A stretch of DNA of 64,000 bases from Rhizobacter sp. (GTDB lineage Bacteria > Pseudomonadota > Gammaproteobacteria > Burkholderiales > Burkholderiaceae_C). Under the pieces are notes generated by a model. The model did no database searches. It was not told the origin of the DNA and saw only the letters and a program-made list of their open reading frames with translations. Location: NCBI GenBank assembly GCA_019635355.1, contig JAHBZQ010000001.1, positions 3,782,001-3,846,000 of the forward strand, given 5' to 3'. Below are positions 35,189 to 46,554 of the stretch, in pieces (within the stretch, counting starts at the first letter, position 1; every line of letters starts with the position of its first letter). Both the position numbers and the translations under genes were made by a program.

Positions 35189-35194
35189 TATAAT
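35189..35194 (+). promoter_or_regulatory. -10 element of the tRNA-Phe gene
   Basis: A perfect TATAAT 24 nt before the mature tRNA 5' end. No strong -35 hexamer is evident 17 bp upstream. Confidence 0.55.
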
Positions 35195-35218
35195 CGCCGG
35201 CTCGCTTCCAAGAATTAC

Positions 35219-35294
35219 GGCCAAGTAGCTCAGTTGGTAGAGCAGCGGATTGAAAATCCGCGTGTCGGTGGTTCGATTCCGCCCTTGGCCACCA
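35219..35294 (+). tRNA. tRNA-Phe (GAA)
   Basis: A 76-nt cloverleaf with the CCA end encoded. The acceptor stem GGCCAAG pairs with CTTGGCC; the D-arm is GCTC/GAGC; the anticodon stem-loop is GCGGATTGAAAATCCGC with anticodon GAA; the T-arm GGTGG-TTCGATT-CCGCC follows; the discriminator is A, then CCA. It reads Phe codons UUC/UUU. It is followed directly by an intrinsic terminator and preceded by TATAAT, so it is a single-gene unit. Confidence 0.98.
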
Positions 35295-35312
35295 AACATC
35301 CCTAACGGGCAC

Positions 35313-35349
35313 AAGCACTTAGCAGGTTCACTCTGCTAAGTGCTTTTTG
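35313..35349 (+). terminator. Intrinsic terminator of tRNA-Phe
   Basis: AAGCACTTAGCAG (35313-35325), 7-nt loop, CTGCTAAGTGCTT (35333-35345): a perfect 13-bp stem ending in a TTTTT run, 18 nt after the tRNA. Confidence 0.9.
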
Positions 35350-35457
35350 TTTGGGCGCTCTGATGCGCCCTGTCGATTTGGCGGTGTGTGGATCGTCGTA
35401 GGGGAGAGCCTGCGCAGGCGCGTAGGCGGGCCCATCACCGATCCACTGGAAACTGCC

Positions 35458-36102
35458 ATGACCTCCACGCTCTACTACTCGCGCAACCCGAACCCGCGGC
35501 TGGCCGTGGCTGTGGCCCGACACCTGGCGGCGCCGGTCGCCTTCGAGTGGGCCGCGCCGCTCGCACCTGGCCAGGCCGACCGGTTCCGGCCGCTGAACCC
35601 GTCGCTGCGCGTGCCCATCCTGGCCGAGGGTGCGGGTTCGCTGTGGGAGGCAGACGCCATCGCGTGCCGTCTCTCGCAGATGCAAGGCTCGGACTTCTGG
35701 CGCAGCGGCGTTGAGTTGCCCGACATGATCCGCTGGATCAGCTGGGCGCGCGATCACTTCATGCGGGCTTGCGACATCGTGCACTTCGAGCGCGGCACCA
35801 AGCAGCGCTACGGCCTCGGCCCGGTCGACGAGGTTGCGGTGGCCGAGGGCTTGTCGCTGTTCCACGAAAGCGCCGCCGTGCTGGAGGCGCAATTGAGCGG
35901 GCGCGAGTGGCTGCTGGCGAGTGGGCTCAGCTACGCAGACTTCCGCATGGCGGCGTTCCTCCCCTTCAACGACGTGGCCCGGCTGCCGCTGTCCGACCAC
36001 CCGGCCGTGGAGAGGTGGCATCGTCGCCTCCTGTCCCTGCCGGCATGGGCCGACCCGTTTGTGGGCCTGAACGCGCCCGAGCTGCCGCCCTTGCCGGGCT
36101 GA
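35458..36102 (+). CDS. Glutathione S-transferase family protein
   Basis: A 214-residue GST-fold protein. The N-terminal thioredoxin-like domain (about 1-78) has TLYYSRNPNPRLAVAVARHL and the cis-Pro region RVPILAEGAGSLWEADAIACRL, in which the E-[AS]-D/S motif binds glutathione. The C-terminal helical domain ends with the N-capping region LSYADFRMAAFLP. Substrate unknown. The start is ATG 35458; the upstream frame crosses the tRNA terminator. It is monocistronic and convergent with the response regulator gene. Confidence 0.85.
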   Translation: MTSTLYYSRNPNPRLAVAVARHLAAPVAFEWAAPLAPGQADRFRPLNPSLRVPILAEGAGSLWEADAIACRLSQMQGSDFWRSGVELPDMIRWISWARDHFMRACDIVHFERGTKQRYGLGPVDEVAVAEGLSLFHESAAVLEAQLSGREWLLASGLSYADFRMAAFLPFNDVARLPLSDHPAVERWHRRLLSLPAWADPFVGLNAPELPPLPG

Positions 36103-36112
36103 ACTCGCGAGG

Positions 36113-36586
36113 TCAGGCCAGCCCGGCAGTCGGGCTGGGGCTTGCACCCGGTGCGGTCTCGGTCGGCTCCGACACCGCTGGGGCGGTGGGGGTGTCATCG
36201 TGCACCTCGTCGTTGCTCGCCAGCCGGTTGCAGTACAGCAGCAGCTCGTCGATCTCGTTCGACTTGTCGAACACACAATCGGCGCCCAACTCGAGGCAGC
36301 GGTTGCGCATCTCAGGGGTGGCGTGGTTGCTGAACACCACCCACTTGGCCGGCTTGTAGACGCCGGCGCCGGCTTTCAGCACGCCGAGGCCGGAGCCGCC
36401 CTTGAGGTAGATGTCGACGATCACCAGGTCGCAGTCCTGGTGGCGGTGGTCGATCCAGTCGAGGGCGGTGAGTTCGTCCTCGGCCGTGCCGACCACTTTC
36501 ACCGGCACGGACTCTTCCAGCAGCGCCACCAGACTCTCACGGATGACGGGGCTGTCTTCGACGATGTAGGTCTTGAGCGCGTGCAT
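36113..36586 (-). CDS. Single-domain response regulator
   Basis: A 157-residue protein with one receiver domain (residues 5-125): acidic pair ED at 10-11, phosphoacceptor Asp58 in IVDIYLKGGSG, Ser/Thr in VVFSNHA, Lys in FDKSNE. No output domain follows; the last 28 residues are a Thr/Pro/Ser-rich tail. It presumably works as a phospho-relay or partner-binding protein. It is downstream of the FMN-binding stress protein gene by 16 bp on the same strand, and the two are probably co-transcribed. No kinase is adjacent. Confidence 0.87.
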   Translation of the reverse strand: MHALKTYIVEDSPVIRESLVALLEESVPVKVVGTAEDELTALDWIDHRHQDCDLVIVDIYLKGGSGLGVLKAGAGVYKPAKWVVFSNHATPEMRNRCLELGADCVFDKSNEIDELLLYCNRLASNDEVHDDTPTAPAVSEPTETAPGASPSPTAGLA

Positions 36587-36602
36587 CGGCGGAGCTCCGT
36601 CT

Positions 36603-37109
36603 TCAGCGCATGCGCACTTCGCCGTGCGTGCCCAGGTCGTGCGGCGGGCGGCCGGTGAGGGCCGACTTCGCCATCGCGATCAGCTGCACCAGCTTGCTCG
36701 ACTTCACGTCCCAGTAGTCGGCGTGGGTGATCTGCACCTGCACCAGCGCCAGGTCGGGGTCGGTGGGGCCCTGCGGGAACCAGGCCTCGTTCATCTTGTT
36801 CCACAGCTGCTCCTTCTTCGCCGGGTTGTCGACGATGCGAGCCACGCCCGAGACCGACACGTAGCGGTCGTCGCCCGGTTCGGCGTAGACCACGTTCACC
36901 TCGGGGTCGGCGCGCAGGTCGGCCACGGGCTCGCCGCTCGCCGACATGAAGAACCACAGGCTGCTGTCCTCGTCGACCTTGGTGTTCTGCGTGGTCATCG
37001 GACGCGAGTGCAGGTGGCCGTTGCGGTGGTGCGTGGTGAACATCGCGAACTTGATGTCCTTGATCAGGTCCCAGAGCTTCTCGCGGGAGGAGGTGTCTCG
37101 GTCGTCCAT
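36603..37109 (-). CDS. Pyridoxamine 5'-phosphate oxidase-like general stress protein
   Basis: A 168-residue split-barrel flavin-binding protein of the general stress protein 26 type. Family segments: KFAMFTTHHRNGHLHSRPMTTQ, SLWFFMSASGEPVADLRADPEVNVVYAEPGDDRYVSVSG, and KSSKLVQLIAMAKSALTG at the C-terminus. Such proteins bind FMN/FAD and may reduce or guard against reactive species. ATG 37109 has GGAG upstream; the longer in-frame start would overlap the divergent antiporter's promoter. It precedes the single-domain response regulator. Confidence 0.87.
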   Translation of the reverse strand: MDDRDTSSREKLWDLIKDIKFAMFTTHHRNGHLHSRPMTTQNTKVDEDSSLWFFMSASGEPVADLRADPEVNVVYAEPGDDRYVSVSGVARIVDNPAKKEQLWNKMNEAWFPQGPTDPDLALVQVQITHADYWDVKSSKLVQLIAMAKSALTGRPPHDLGTHGEVRMR

Positions 37110-37249
37110 GGTGTGCTCCTGCTGTGTGGGGTGGTGGCCACTTTTCGTGTGGCCCATGCGACGATTGAAACAGTCGCCCCCTGTCGAAGCGATCAGCCGT
37201 GGACGCCTCCGCGTGTAGGAGCTGTCTGGTCTTCCGCCCGAAAGTGCCA

Positions 37250-38974
37250 ATGCCCCACGACGTCAGCCTGATTTCCACCATCGCCGCCGGCTTCGGCCTC
37301 GCGCTCATCTTCGGTTTCATCGCCGCGCGGCTGAAGGTGCCGCCACTGGTGGGCTACCTGCTCGCCGGCATCGTGATCGGGCCGGGCACGCCGGGCTTCG
37401 TGGCCGATGTGGGCCTGGCCAGCCAGCTGGCCGAGATCGGCGTGATGCTGCTGATGCTGGGCGTGGGCCTGCACTTTTCGGTGGCCGACCTGATGGCGGT
37501 GCGGCGCATCGCCATCCCGGGCGCGGTGCTGCAGATCGCGGTGGCCACGGCGATGGGCCTGGCGGTGGCGTATGCCTGGGGCTTCGGCCTGGGTGGCGGC
37601 CTGGTGTTCGGCCTGTGCCTGTCGGTCGCGAGCACGGTCGTGCTGCTGCGGGCGCTGGAAGCGCGTGGCGTGCTCGAGTCGATGAACGGCCGCATCGCGG
37701 TTGGCTGGCTGGTGGTCGAAGACCTGGTGATGGTGCTGGTGCTGGTCCTGCTGCCGCCGCTCGCGCCGCTGCTCGGGGGGCAGGTGCCTGCCGGCCACGA
37801 AGCACCCGATGGCCAGGGCCTGTGGGCCACGCTCGGCATCACGATGGCCAAGGTGGCGGCCTTCATCGCGCTGATGCTGGTGGTGGGCCGGCGCGTCTTT
37901 CCCAAGCTCCTGTGGTGGGTTGCGCGCACCGGCTCACGCGAACTCTTCACCCTGTGCGTGGTGGCCGCGGCGGTGGGCGTGGCCTTCGCATCGGCCAAGC
38001 TCTTCGACGTGTCGTTCGCGCTCGGCGCCTTCTTCGCCGGGATGATGATGCGCGAGTCGGAGTTCAGCCACCGCGCGGCCGACGAATCGCTGCCCCTGCG
38101 CGATGCCTTCTCGGTGCTCTTCTTCGTCTCGGTGGGCATGCTCTTCAACCCGCAGGTGCTGCTCGACGAGCCGCTGCGCGTGCTGGTGGTCGTGGCCATC
38201 ATCATGGTCGGCAAGACGCTCGCAGCCGTGGCCCTCGTGCTCGCCTTCCGCTACCCGATGAACAGCGCGCTCACCGTGGGGGCGAGCCTCGCGCAGATCG
38301 GCGAGTTCTCGTTCATCCTCGCCGGGCTCGGCATGGCGCTCGGCCTGATGCCGCAGGCCGGGCACAGCCTCATCCTCGCCGGCGCGTTGATTTCCATCGC
38401 GCTCAATGCCTTGCTCTTTCGCGCCATCGAGCCGGTGCAGAACTGGCTGCGCGAGCGCTCGCCGCTGGCGCGCCGGCTGGAGATGCGCGACGACCCGCTG
38501 GCCGAGCTGCCCACCTCCGTCCACCCGGCCTTCCTCAGCGGCCAGGTGGTGCTTGTCGGCTACGGTCGCGTGGGCCGGCGCATCGCGCAGCAGCTCGACG
38601 CGCACCGCGTGCGCTACGTGGTGGCCGAGCAGAACCGCGAGCGTGTCGAAGAGCTGCGTGAGCGCAACGTGCCCGCCGTCAGCGGCGACGCCACCGACCC
38701 GGGCGTGCTGATCCAGGCCCACATCGCGCAGGCCGGCATGCTCGTGATCGCCACGCCCGACGCCTTCGGTGCGCGCCAGATGATCCAGACCGCCAAGACG
38801 CTCAACCCTGCCATCGAAGTCGTGCTGCGCGCGCAGAACGACGACGAGGCCGCGCTCATCGCGCAGGAAGGCCTGGGCACCGTCTTCATCGGCGAACACG
38901 CCCTGGCCGCGACCATGGGTCACCATGTGTTGTCGCGCATGCAGCCCCCCGGCGCGCACCCCTCGGGGCACTGA
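37250..38974 (+). CDS. Kef/YbaL-type monovalent cation:proton antiporter with TrkA-N domain
   Basis: A 574-residue CPA2 transporter. About 12 transmembrane helices make up residues 1-410 (Na_H_Exchanger fold; GYLLAGIVIGPGTPGF, VGLHFSVADL, ALGAFFAGMMMRESEFSHRAADESLPLRDAFSVLFFVSVGM). A cytoplasmic RCK/TrkA-N domain follows (about 430-550; VLVGYGRVGRRIAQQL) that binds NAD(H). This arrangement fits K+/H+ efflux proteins such as KefB/KefC/YbaL; it lacks the long tail and partner gene (KefF/G) of KefBC, so YbaL-like is more likely. The start is ATG 37250; it is divergent from the stress protein gene. Confidence 0.9.
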   Translation: MPHDVSLISTIAAGFGLALIFGFIAARLKVPPLVGYLLAGIVIGPGTPGFVADVGLASQLAEIGVMLLMLGVGLHFSVADLMAVRRIAIPGAVLQIAVATAMGLAVAYAWGFGLGGGLVFGLCLSVASTVVLLRALEARGVLESMNGRIAVGWLVVEDLVMVLVLVLLPPLAPLLGGQVPAGHEAPDGQGLWATLGITMAKVAAFIALMLVVGRRVFPKLLWWVARTGSRELFTLCVVAAAVGVAFASAKLFDVSFALGAFFAGMMMRESEFSHRAADESLPLRDAFSVLFFVSVGMLFNPQVLLDEPLRVLVVVAIIMVGKTLAAVALVLAFRYPMNSALTVGASLAQIGEFSFILAGLGMALGLMPQAGHSLILAGALISIALNALLFRAIEPVQNWLRERSPLARRLEMRDDPLAELPTSVHPAFLSGQVVLVGYGRVGRRIAQQLDAHRVRYVVAEQNRERVEELRERNVPAVSGDATDPGVLIQAHIAQAGMLVIATPDAFGARQMIQTAKTLNPAIEVVLRAQNDDEAALIAQEGLGTVFIGEHALAATMGHHVLSRMQPPGAHPSGH

Positions 38975-39111
38975 CAACCGGTAACAGCGACCGTCGCCCT
39001 TCCTGCTGCAATCGAGTCCGCCCTCCGCTGCGACGGAGGCGCGCCATCTCACTCGACCCCACAGGGAGGCCCATGCCGGCAGATCGTTGCACCACTTCTT
39101 CGGAGGCGCGC

Positions 39112-40881
39112 ATGCGCGGCGTCGAGCGCTGGCAGCATGTGGTGGTGGGCGCTCTCTTCGCCGCGGTGCTGGCCGGTTGTGGCGGTGGCGGCGGTGGTGG
39201 TGGCAGCAGTGCTCCTGCGCCGGCGCCCGGCACCGGCTCGCAGAACCCGCCGCCTCCACCCCCGCCGCCGCCTCCTCCTCCGCCCCCCGCCACCCTCTCG
39301 CAGCGCGACGCCGTGCGCCTGGCCGACCAGGCCACCTTCGGCCCGACCGAAGCGCTCGTGGCCAGCATCCGATCGCAGGGGGCTTCGGCCTGGGTGGCCG
39401 CGCAGATGCAGCTCAACAGCTCGCGCTACACCAGCGGTGGCGATGGCGCCGTGCACCAGTACACCGGCGCGGGCGAGTTCTGCAACGGCCGTGGCACCAA
39501 CTGCTGGCGCGACTGGTACTCCACCGAGCCGCTGCTGTCGGATTTCTACCGCAACGCGCTCGGCCAGCCCGACCAGCTGCGCCAGCGTGTTGCGTATGCG
39601 TTGCAACAAATCGTTGTCGTCAACAACCTCGACGTCTCGGGCACCTACGGCTTTCGCAACTACCACAACGTGCTGATCCGCGAGGCCTTCGGCAACTACC
39701 GGCAGGTGCTGAAGAAGGTGACGCAATCGCCGGTGATGGGCGACTTCCTCAACAACGCCAACAACGACAAGGACGCGCCCAACGAGAACTTCGCGCGCGA
39801 GCTGCTGCAGCTCTTCTCCATCGGCACCTGCGAGCTCAACGCCGACGGCACGCTGCGCGGCGGCACCTGCACGCCCACGTACACCAACGAGCAGGTGCGC
39901 GCCTACGCCTATGCGCTCACCGGCTGGACGTATCCCGCCGGTGGCGCCACCTCGTATGGCTGCTACCCCACCGGCGCCAACTGCCGCTACTACGGCGGTG
40001 CGAACGACGGCGACATGGTGCCCGTCGCCCGCTACCACGACACCGCCGCCCGCACGCTGCTCAACGGCTACTCGCTGAGCGCCGGTCACACCGCGCCGCA
40101 GGCGCTCGAGACCGTGCTCGACAGCGTGATGACACACCCCAACACCGCGCCCTTCATCGGCAAGCAGCTGATCCAGCACCTGGTCAGCAGCAACCCGTCG
40201 CCGGCCTACGTGGGGCGTGTGGCCACGGCCTTCGCGACCGGCCGCTACGGCAGCTTCGGCACCGGCCAGCGCGGCGACCTCGCGGCCACGGTGGCCGCTG
40301 TGCTGCTCGACGCCGAGGCGCGCGGCGACACGCCCGGCCGCACCCAGGGCAAGCTGCGCGAGCCGGTGCTCATGTTCACCGGCGTGCTGCGTGGCCTGAA
40401 CGGCACCAGCGACGGCGAATCGCTCGGCTGGTGGTGGGGCGAGACGATGCGCCAGCACATGTTCCGCGCGCCCTCGGTCTTCAACTTCTATCCGCCCGAC
40501 TACCCCGTCGCCGGCACCGCGCTCGTGGGCCCGGCCTTCGGCATCCACAACGCCAACACCGCGCTCGCGCGGCTCAACTACCTCACCTACCTGCTCGACT
40601 GGGGCGGCACCCCCGCGTCGAGCAGCGGCGCGGCCAACCCGCTCGGCACGCTCGTGAACCTCTCGGCCTACACCGCCGACGCCACCGACGCGGGTGTGCT
40701 GGTCGACCGCCTGTCCAACCTCGCGCTCGGCCGCACGCTGACCGGCACGGCCCGCAGCGAGGTCGTGCGCGCCACCGAGTGGTGGACGTCCTCGCGCGAC
40801 CCCGCCAACTGGCGCGTGAACCGCGTGAAGACCGCGGCCTTCCTGATCTACGGCTCCCCTCACTACCACGTGCAACGCTGA
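39112..40881 (+). CDS. DUF1800 family lipoprotein
   Basis: A 589-residue protein. N-terminal lipoprotein signal: VVVGALFAAVLAGC with Cys near residue 23, then a Gly-rich linker and a run of 14 consecutive prolines (about residues 45-58), which would stall ribosomes without EF-P. The rest is a DUF1800 domain (LADQATFGPTEALVASIRSQG, FRNYHNVLIREAFGNYRQVL, NENFARELLQLFSIG, ALTGW). Two starts have Shine-Dalgarno sequences: ATG 39112 (GGAGG, 5 nt away) is chosen since it gives a standard lipoprotein N-region; ATG 39073 would add 13 residues. Directly followed by the DUF1501 gene, the pair's usual partner. Function unknown. Confidence 0.87.
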   Translation: MRGVERWQHVVVGALFAAVLAGCGGGGGGGGSSAPAPAPGTGSQNPPPPPPPPPPPPPPATLSQRDAVRLADQATFGPTEALVASIRSQGASAWVAAQMQLNSSRYTSGGDGAVHQYTGAGEFCNGRGTNCWRDWYSTEPLLSDFYRNALGQPDQLRQRVAYALQQIVVVNNLDVSGTYGFRNYHNVLIREAFGNYRQVLKKVTQSPVMGDFLNNANNDKDAPNENFARELLQLFSIGTCELNADGTLRGGTCTPTYTNEQVRAYAYALTGWTYPAGGATSYGCYPTGANCRYYGGANDGDMVPVARYHDTAARTLLNGYSLSAGHTAPQALETVLDSVMTHPNTAPFIGKQLIQHLVSSNPSPAYVGRVATAFATGRYGSFGTGQRGDLAATVAAVLLDAEARGDTPGRTQGKLREPVLMFTGVLRGLNGTSDGESLGWWWGETMRQHMFRAPSVFNFYPPDYPVAGTALVGPAFGIHNANTALARLNYLTYLLDWGGTPASSSGAANPLGTLVNLSAYTADATDAGVLVDRLSNLALGRTLTGTARSEVVRATEWWTSSRDPANWRVNRVKTAAFLIYGSPHYHVQR

Positions 40882-40895
40882 GGACGACGACGAAC

Positions 40896-42359
40896 ATGAA
40901 CCGCAAAGCCTCTTCCCAAGCGCTGCCCACGATGAACCGCCGCCAATGGCTGCTGCGCAACAGCGCTGCGCTGGCCGGCGCCCTGGGCGTCGGCACGCTC
41001 GCCAACCTCACCCTCGGCACGCGCCGCGCCTGGGCCGGCGACTACAAGGCGCTGGTGTGCGTCTTCCTCTATGGCGGCAACGACGGCCTCAACATGGTCG
41101 TGCCCAACGACGCCACACGCTACGGCCAGTACGCCGCCGTGCGCCGCGGCCTCGCCCTCCCGCAGGCGAGCCTGCTGCCGATGAGCGGCATCAACTACGG
41201 CCTGCACCCGGCCCTCGCCGGCCTCGCGCCCGCCTGGGCGGCCGGCGACCTCGCGCCCGTCTTCAACGTCGGCACGCTGGCGCGGCCGCTCACCAAGAGC
41301 CAGTTCCGCGCGCTGCCCGAGAGTTCGCCCGACAAACCGGCCAACCTCTTCTCGCACTCCGACCAGCAGATCGAGTGGGAGACCGGCAGCACCAGCCCGC
41401 TCACCCGCAGCGGCTGGGGTGGCCGCGCATCGGCTGCGCTCGGCACCGTCAACCCGGTGATCTCGGTGGCCGGCAGCACACGCTTCGGCCTCACCGAATC
41501 GGTGTCGCCGCTCGTGCTGCCCGACACGCCGGGCGATGTGTTCGGCGCCTACGTGCTCACGCCCGAGGCGCAGCAGTACGCACCCTTCGTGGCACGCAAG
41601 GATGCGCTCAACGCGCTCTACGCCAGCGGGCAGGACAACGACCTCGCCGAGGCCTACGCCACGGCGCAGCGCAATGCGTTCGCCGTCTCCGAGCGGCTGG
41701 GCGGCCTGGTGGCGGTCGAGCCGGGCGGTGCGGGCGCGGTGGCGGCCATCGACGCTGCCTTCGCCTCGCTCGTCGGCAGCGACGGCGAATTCACGACCGG
41801 CCTCGGGGGCCAGCTGTACCAGATCGCCAAGCTCATCGTCGCCAACGCCACCGTGGGTGGCAACAAGCAGATGTTCTTTGCCTCGCTCGACGGTTTCGAC
41901 ACCCACGGCAACCAGGTCGCCGGCGGCGCGCCCACCACCGGCAACCACGCCAACCTGCTGCGCGAGCTGGGCGATGCGCTTGGCGCCTTCTACACCGCGA
42001 TGCACACGCTCGGCCTCGGCCCCGACGTCACCGCCTTCACACAGAGCGACTTCGGCCGCACCTTCGTGCCCAACAACAGCCTGGGCACCGACCACGCCTG
42101 GGGCAACACGCAACTCGTGGTGGGCGGTGCGGTCAACGGTGGCGCGAGCTACGGCACCTTCCCGCAGCTCGTGCTCGGCGGCCCCGACGACGTGGGCGTC
42201 GACAACTGGGAGCTGCAGGGCCGCTGGATCCCCACCACGGCCGTCTCGCAATACGCGGCCACGCTGCTCGCGTGGTTTGGCGCCAGCGATGCGCAGATCG
42301 ACACCGCGCTGCCGGGCCTCGCGGCCTTCGGCAGCAACCGCCGCCTGGCCTTTCTTTGA
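40896..42359 (+). CDS. DUF1501 family exported protein
   Basis: A 487-residue protein with a Tat-type signal (NRRQWLLRNSAALAGALGVG, cleavage after TRRAWA near residue 47). The DUF1501 domain belongs to the alkaline-phosphatase/sulfatase-like superfamily: VCVFLYGGNDGLNMVVP near the N-terminus, FASLDGFDTHGNQ, FTQSDFGRTFVPNNSLGTDHAWGN near the C-terminus (the metal-ligand-like His and Asp). It follows the DUF1800 gene by 14 bp; the two families are almost always paired and are thought to act on secreted or surface polymers, without proof. Signal and motif placement look intact. Confidence 0.88.
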   Translation: MNRKASSQALPTMNRRQWLLRNSAALAGALGVGTLANLTLGTRRAWAGDYKALVCVFLYGGNDGLNMVVPNDATRYGQYAAVRRGLALPQASLLPMSGINYGLHPALAGLAPAWAAGDLAPVFNVGTLARPLTKSQFRALPESSPDKPANLFSHSDQQIEWETGSTSPLTRSGWGGRASAALGTVNPVISVAGSTRFGLTESVSPLVLPDTPGDVFGAYVLTPEAQQYAPFVARKDALNALYASGQDNDLAEAYATAQRNAFAVSERLGGLVAVEPGGAGAVAAIDAAFASLVGSDGEFTTGLGGQLYQIAKLIVANATVGGNKQMFFASLDGFDTHGNQVAGGAPTTGNHANLLRELGDALGAFYTAMHTLGLGPDVTAFTQSDFGRTFVPNNSLGTDHAWGNTQLVVGGAVNGGASYGTFPQLVLGGPDDVGVDNWELQGRWIPTTAVSQYAATLLAWFGASDAQIDTALPGLAAFGSNRRLAFL

Positions 42360-42386
42360 TGCTTCTCTGACGTATTGCTGACGTGG

Positions 42387-42479
42387 AGGCCGCGCGTGCC
42401 GCGGCCTGGCACTGGTGTTTGCGCCGGGGTGTGCGCTGAGGGCGGTGCGTGGCATCATGGCCCGACCCCTCCGGGCCAT
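42387..42479 (+). promoter_or_regulatory. Two hairpins between DUF1501 and the hybrid kinase gene
   Basis: AGGCCGCG (42387-42394) / CGCGGCCT (42400-42407) with a 5-nt loop, then ATGGCCCG (42457-42464) / CGGGCCAT (42472-42479) with a 7-nt loop. The first could end the DUF1800-DUF1501 transcript, though it lacks a clear U-run; the second lies 18 nt before the kinase ATG. Confidence 0.35.
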
Positions 42480-42497
42480 CCGAAGAACACAACACCC

Positions 42498-45749
<3,252 letters not shown>

Positions 45750-45751
45750 CC

Positions 45752-46390
45752 GTGCCCCGTTCCTCCCGTTCCGCCACCGACAAGACACCCTCCCGCTCCG
45801 GCCAGCCGCCTCGGACCTACTCCACCGCCTACGTCGCGCGGCGGCTGGGCATCTCCATCCCCACGGTGCAGCGCTGGGTCGATGCCGGCCGGCTGAAGGC
45901 CTGGAAGACCCCCGGCGGCCACCGCCGCATCGACGCCGCCAGCGCCGACCGCCTCTTCGAGACGCAGGCCGCGCCGGGCGAGTCCGGCGACGAGGCCATG
46001 CCCCAAGGGGCCGAGGCGCTGTCGGTCGTGATCGTCGACGACAACGCCGAAGACAGCGAGCTCCTGCGCGAGCTTGTTGCCACGGCGCTGCCGCAGGCGC
46101 AGGTGACGGTGTTCGAAAGCGGCATCCAGGCGCTGGTGGCCATCGGCCAGCACGCGCCCGAGGTCGTGATCACCGACATCGTCATGCCCCACATGAACGG
46201 CGTCGAGATGCTGCGCCAGCTCTCCACGCAGTGCGTGGTGCGCCCGCGGCTCATCGTGGCCGTCTCCAGCTTCGGCGAGAAGCGCCTGGCCGAGCTGGGC
46301 GAGCCGCCGCCGCAGGTGCACTTCGTGCCCAAGCCGGTCGACCCCGAGCCCTTCATCGCACTGTTGCAAGGTGTGTGTGGCGTGGCATGA
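45752..46390 (+). CDS. Excisionase-type HTH / receiver-domain response regulator
   Basis: A 212-residue protein with an unusual order: an N-terminal MerR/excisionase-like winged helix (about residues 22-72; YVARRLGISIPTVQRWVDAGRLKAWKTPGGHRRI, a DNA-recognition helix followed by a GGHRR wing), then a C-terminal receiver domain (about 90-210) with acidic pair DD at 96-97, phosphoacceptor Asp142 in VITDIVMPHMNG, Ser in VAVSSFGE and Lys in FVPKPV. Most response regulators have the receiver first. GTG at 45752 is 2 bp after the hybrid kinase stop (stop at 45749), pointing to translational coupling and a shared pathway. Target DNA unknown. Confidence 0.82.
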   Translation: MPRSSRSATDKTPSRSGQPPRTYSTAYVARRLGISIPTVQRWVDAGRLKAWKTPGGHRRIDAASADRLFETQAAPGESGDEAMPQGAEALSVVIVDDNAEDSELLRELVATALPQAQVTVFESGIQALVAIGQHAPEVVITDIVMPHMNGVEMLRQLSTQCVVRPRLIVAVSSFGEKRLAELGEPPPQVHFVPKPVDPEPFIALLQGVCGVA

Positions 46391-46478
46391 GCCCACTGTC
46401 TGCACCCGCTTGGGGCTTGGGCGGGAACTGAAGGGTGTTGCCGCCGCATCTCGCGGCTTTCGTTCAATTCGTTCAAAT

Positions 46479-46506
46479 TAAAGTCCTCTCCGATGGCCTC
46501 CGATAA
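46479..46506 (+). promoter_or_regulatory. Sigma-28 (FliA)-like promoter for the chemoreceptor gene
   Basis: TAAAGTCC (46479-46486) and TCCGATAA (46499-46506) resemble the flagellar sigma-28 elements TAAAGTTT and GCCGATAA; the spacer is 12 bp rather than the usual 11. It lies 48 bp before the chemoreceptor ATG in a distinctly AT-richer region, as expected for a chemotaxis gene. Confidence 0.6.
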
Positions 46507-46554
46507 GGGGGTGACGGCGCCTCGTCATGGCGTGTGGATCGTGGGTGGATGGAC

